Source of the DNA: DATGFK01 sp040007395
GTDB taxonomy: Bacteria; Chloroflexota; Anaerolineae; Aggregatilineales; UBA2796
Length of the DNA: 7,863 nucleotides
Direction of reading: 5' to 3'
Assembly: GCA_040007395.1 (NCBI GenBank)
Contig: JBDTVG010000102.1
Span: 1-7,863, forward strand
A program made the translations under genes and the position numbers. Under the pieces are notes generated by a model. It saw nothing but the letters and a program-made list of their open reading frames with translations. It made no database searches and had not been told where the DNA came from. Shown here in pieces: positions 6,347 to 7,863 of the stretch (the first letter of the stretch is position 1; every line of letters begins with the position of its first letter).

Positions 6347-7000
6347 TTATTCGGCATCCAGGCTTGGCGGCTCAATGCCCAGCATCCGGTAAGTGCCAGC
6401 TACGCTCAACCAGGTAAACCGGTCTGCCATATATTCCGGTGAATGCGGCAGGTCGTTTTCCAACCACCAGATGATGATGCCCAGCAGCGCCCCTGTCACA
6501 TACTCGCTGATGAACATTTCGTCCAGAATCGGCACAGCGGTAGGGTAGAGGGTGTGCAGACTGGCAATGCGCGGTTGCGTGAATGTCGTCACGTATTCGC
6601 GCATCCGCGCTACGAAGGCGGGTACGCCTGATCTCCCCAGCACCACCCGGTAAAAGTCCCGGTGTTCAGCTACATGCCTAAACACCATCACCAACTGCTG
6701 TGGCGGCTTCTGCAAGGCGAGGTTGTCGCGATCAATTGGCCCGGCTTCCGCTACCAGACGATCAAAGACGGCCTCACTGGTGCGAAGGAGCAGGTCTTGT
6801 TTGTCTCGGTAGTGAAGGTAAAACGTGGCGCGGTTTAACCGTGCGCGCTCGGTGACATCCTGAACCGAAATCGCGTCAAAACCTTTCTCTTCGATCAATG
6901 CCATCAGCGCACCACGGAGCGCTTCTTGGGTGCGCTCGATACGCGGATCGATCTTGCGGCTATTGGTCATGCTAGCTTGCGACGCTTTTTCTTTGGACAT
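6347..7000 (-). CDS. TetR/AcrR-family transcriptional repressor
   Basis: A 217-residue DNA-binding regulator. The N-terminal domain is a typical TetR fold: RTQEALRGALMALIEEKGFDAISVQDVTERARLNRATFYLHYRDKQDLLLR (about 23-73). The helix-turn-helix is about 44-64, and the recognition helix ends in the conserved ATFYLHYRDK. The C-terminal part (about 100-190: FRHVAEHRDFYRVVL, then ISEYVTGALLGIIIWWLENDLPHSPEYMADRF) resembles the DhaS-like TetR C-terminal domain, which binds the inducer and forms the dimer; the ligand is unknown. The frame opens at a GTG at 7027, but its AAGGA is 11 bases away, whereas the ATG at 7000 has AGGTG at six bases, so I chose the ATG. It is divergent from the hydrolase at 7122, and a palindrome in the shared 121-base region is its likely operator. 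It probably represses that hydrolase and perhaps itself. Confidence 0.92.
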   Translation of the reverse strand: MSKEKASQASMTNSRKIDPRIERTQEALRGALMALIEEKGFDAISVQDVTERARLNRATFYLHYRDKQDLLLRTSEAVFDRLVAEAGPIDRDNLALQKPPQQLVMVFRHVAEHRDFYRVVLGRSGVPAFVARMREYVTTFTQPRIASLHTLYPTAVPILDEMFISEYVTGALLGIIIWWLENDLPHSPEYMADRFTWLSVAGTYRMLGIEPPSLDAE

Positions 7001-7006
7001 GTTCGA

Positions 7007-7011
7007 CACCT
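7007..7011 (-). promoter_or_regulatory. Ribosome binding site deciding the TetR start
   Basis: AGGTG lies six bases before the ATG at 7000 on the minus strand. It favours this start over the in-frame GTG nine codons upstream. Confidence 0.65.
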
Positions 7012-7031
7012 GTTGCTTATACGACACGCCG

Positions 7032-7037
7032 ATTCTA
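7032..7037 (-). promoter_or_regulatory. Candidate -10 of the TetR gene
   Basis: TAGAAT on the minus strand matches the -10 consensus at five of six bases and would start RNA near 7025. The -35 at 17 bases (TGGTGA, 7060-7055) is poor. It overlaps the right half of the palindrome at 7048-7062, which would suit a repressor-controlled or autoregulated promoter. Confidence 0.3.
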
Positions 7038-7044
7038 TTCCTTA

Positions 7045-7073
7045 TTGACTGGCATCACCAGTACTCCTATAGT
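7045..7073 (+). promoter_or_regulatory. Promoter of the rightward hydrolase gene
   Basis: TTGACT (7045-7050), a 17-base spacer, and TATAGT (7068-7073) each match the sigma-70 consensus at five of six bases at the ideal distance. The predicted start is near 7080, giving a leader of about 40 bases before the ATG at 7122. Confidence 0.78.
7048..7062. promoter_or_regulatory. Putative TetR operator palindrome
   Basis: ACTGG (7048-7052) and CCAGT (7058-7062) form a perfect inverted repeat around CATCA. It overlaps the last three bases of the rightward -35 and fills most of the spacer. Its size and position fit a TetR-dimer operator that blocks RNA polymerase. That the neighbouring TetR binds it is inferred from layout. 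Confidence 0.55.
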
Positions 7074-7109
7074 GTAATCAACAATTCGTCGATAAAGCAA
7101 CGGTTAGTC

Positions 7110-7115
7110 GAGGAG
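7110..7115 (+). promoter_or_regulatory. Ribosome binding site of the rightward hydrolase
   Basis: GAGGAG lies six bases before the ATG at 7122 and fixes that start. A second in-frame ATG at 7152, ten codons later, also follows a purine run (GAAGAGAGA) but is less well placed. Confidence 0.8.
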
Positions 7116-7121
7116 CAAGCC

Positions 7122-7863
7122 ATGAACAAGAATATCAATGAAGAGAGAATCATGAAGCGTCGGGGCGTTAAAGTCTATTTTGACAACGAAGACATGGATT
7201 TCAACCTGATGTGGGCATTGGGCAACAGCAGTGCTGGTGGTGCCGAACTCGGCGAGTGTATGCGCGTTGCCTCGCAGATCAAGGACGGGGACCCGGAAAG
7301 CTGGGTGGACGAGTGGACGAAGGCCGGGCAGCGGCTTGAGGCCCAGGCCCAGGCGGCTGAGGGAGCGCATCATCTGGTCAGCGCCCGCGAAGCCTATCTA
7401 CGGGCCTTTAGCTACTACCACATCGGCACCCTTTCCGCTCGTCCTCAGGATAAGCGCCTGGCCGAAAACTGGCGCAGGGGCGCGTCCTGTTTCCAAAAGG
7501 CTGGTGCCCTCTTCGACCCGCCGATTGTACCGATTGAAGTGCCTTTCCAGTCATTCCCGCTGCATGGCTATTTCATGCCGGCGCTGAGTGAGGCATCCAA
7601 AGCCCCGACCTTGATCTACGTAACAGGCGGTGAGGGCTGGGCCGAAAATGCCTACTTCTGGGTTGGGGCTGGGCGCAGCCGGGGGTACAACATCGTCGCG
7701 GTGGATTTGCCCTACCATGTCGGCAGCCGCTTACGCTACCCTGAACTTCCCTTGAAGAATGCCACTGAGGGGATCGATGCACCCCTGAAGGCAGTCATCG
7801 ACTACACGGTACAGCGCCCGGATGTCGATCTTGATCGCGTGGCACTCATAGGGTTTAGCTTCG
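7122..7863 (+). CDS. FrsA / DUF1100-like alpha/beta hydrolase, 3' end outside window
   Basis: The first 247 residues of an enzyme that resembles the 2,6-dihydroxypseudooxynicotine hydrolase / FrsA (DUF1100) group of alpha/beta hydrolases. It begins with a helical N-terminal cap (about 40-130), which in this group lies over the active site. A linker, FDPPIVPIEVPFQSFPLHGYFMP (131-153), then leads into the hydrolase core, with strand APTLIYVTGGEGWAENAYFW (161-180; the GG-x-x-x-x-E pattern is typical of the group) and strand YNIVAVDLPYHVGSR (189-203). The sequence stops at ALIGFSF (241-247), the nucleophile elbow with Ser246, so the acid and histidine are not seen. Enzymes of this group cleave C-C or ester bonds in small, often aromatic or keto substrates; the substrate here is unknown. 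There is no signal peptide. The frame is open from 7122 to the window end, with its own promoter and ribosome site, and is probably controlled by the divergent TetR gene. Confidence 0.85.
   Translation, partial: MNKNINEERIMKRRGVKVYFDNEDMDFNLMWALGNSSAGGAELGECMRVASQIKDGDPESWVDEWTKAGQRLEAQAQAAEGAHHLVSAREAYLRAFSYYHIGTLSARPQDKRLAENWRRGASCFQKAGALFDPPIVPIEVPFQSFPLHGYFMPALSEASKAPTLIYVTGGEGWAENAYFWVGAGRSRGYNIVAVDLPYHVGSRLRYPELPLKNATEGIDAPLKAVIDYTVQRPDVDLDRVALIGFSF

Noticed and set aside
7231..7782. Open frames of 118 residues (plus, 7231-7587) and 69 residues (minus, 7573-7782)
   Set aside because: They are out-of-frame shadows of the hydrolase beginning at 7122, whose frame is open throughout and has clear family motifs.

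Overview
The window looks like a stretch of ordinary bacterial chromosome. Six genes lie on the minus strand and one, cut by the window end, lies on the plus strand. Base composition is moderate to fairly GC-rich, and promoters and Shine-Dalgarno sites follow the usual sigma-70 and AGGAGG patterns. The membrane-anchored FtsK with a long Pro/Ala/Lys-rich N-terminus and linker, the small triple-S1 protein and the split-barrel flavin/F420-type proteins together suggest Chloroflexota (Anaerolineae-like). That placement is inferred from gene style only; there is no rRNA or marker alignment behind it.

Layout from left to right. 1-67: no recognisable gene, the 3' side of ftsK. 68-2758 (-): ftsK, the chromosome-segregation DNA translocase. 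2759-2890: ftsK upstream DNA with inverted repeats, and a strong GNRA-loop terminator for the next gene. 2891-3709 (-): an alpha/beta hydrolase with a complete catalytic triad, its own candidate promoter and a clear RBS. 3802-4275 and 4265-4642 (-): two small split-beta-barrel (pyridoxamine-phosphate-oxidase-like) proteins overlapping by 11 bases, probably translationally coupled. 4700-5770 (-): a protein with three S1 RNA-binding domains, preceded by a perfect-consensus promoter (TTGACA-N18-TATAAT). 5849-6346: about 500 bases without a credible gene, holding two copies of a GGGAGAGGG-type palindrome and one small hairpin. 6347-7000 (-): a TetR-family repressor. 7001-7121: a divergent control region with a good promoter facing right and a palindrome inside it. 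7122-end (+): a FrsA / DUF1100-like alpha/beta hydrolase, cut exactly at its nucleophile elbow.

How the parts relate. The S1 gene and the two split-barrel genes may form one transcription unit read leftwards from the consensus promoter, since no terminator or good promoter is visible between them. The TetR gene and the rightward hydrolase form a classic divergent regulator-target pair: a 5-5-5 palindrome sits between the -35 and -10 of the hydrolase promoter, where a bound repressor would block RNA polymerase. ftsK appears isolated from the hydrolase upstream of it by the terminator.

I found no sign of a previously undescribed multi-gene system. The most useful points are the regulatory sites, the corrected start codons of four genes, and the overlapping pair of split-barrel proteins.
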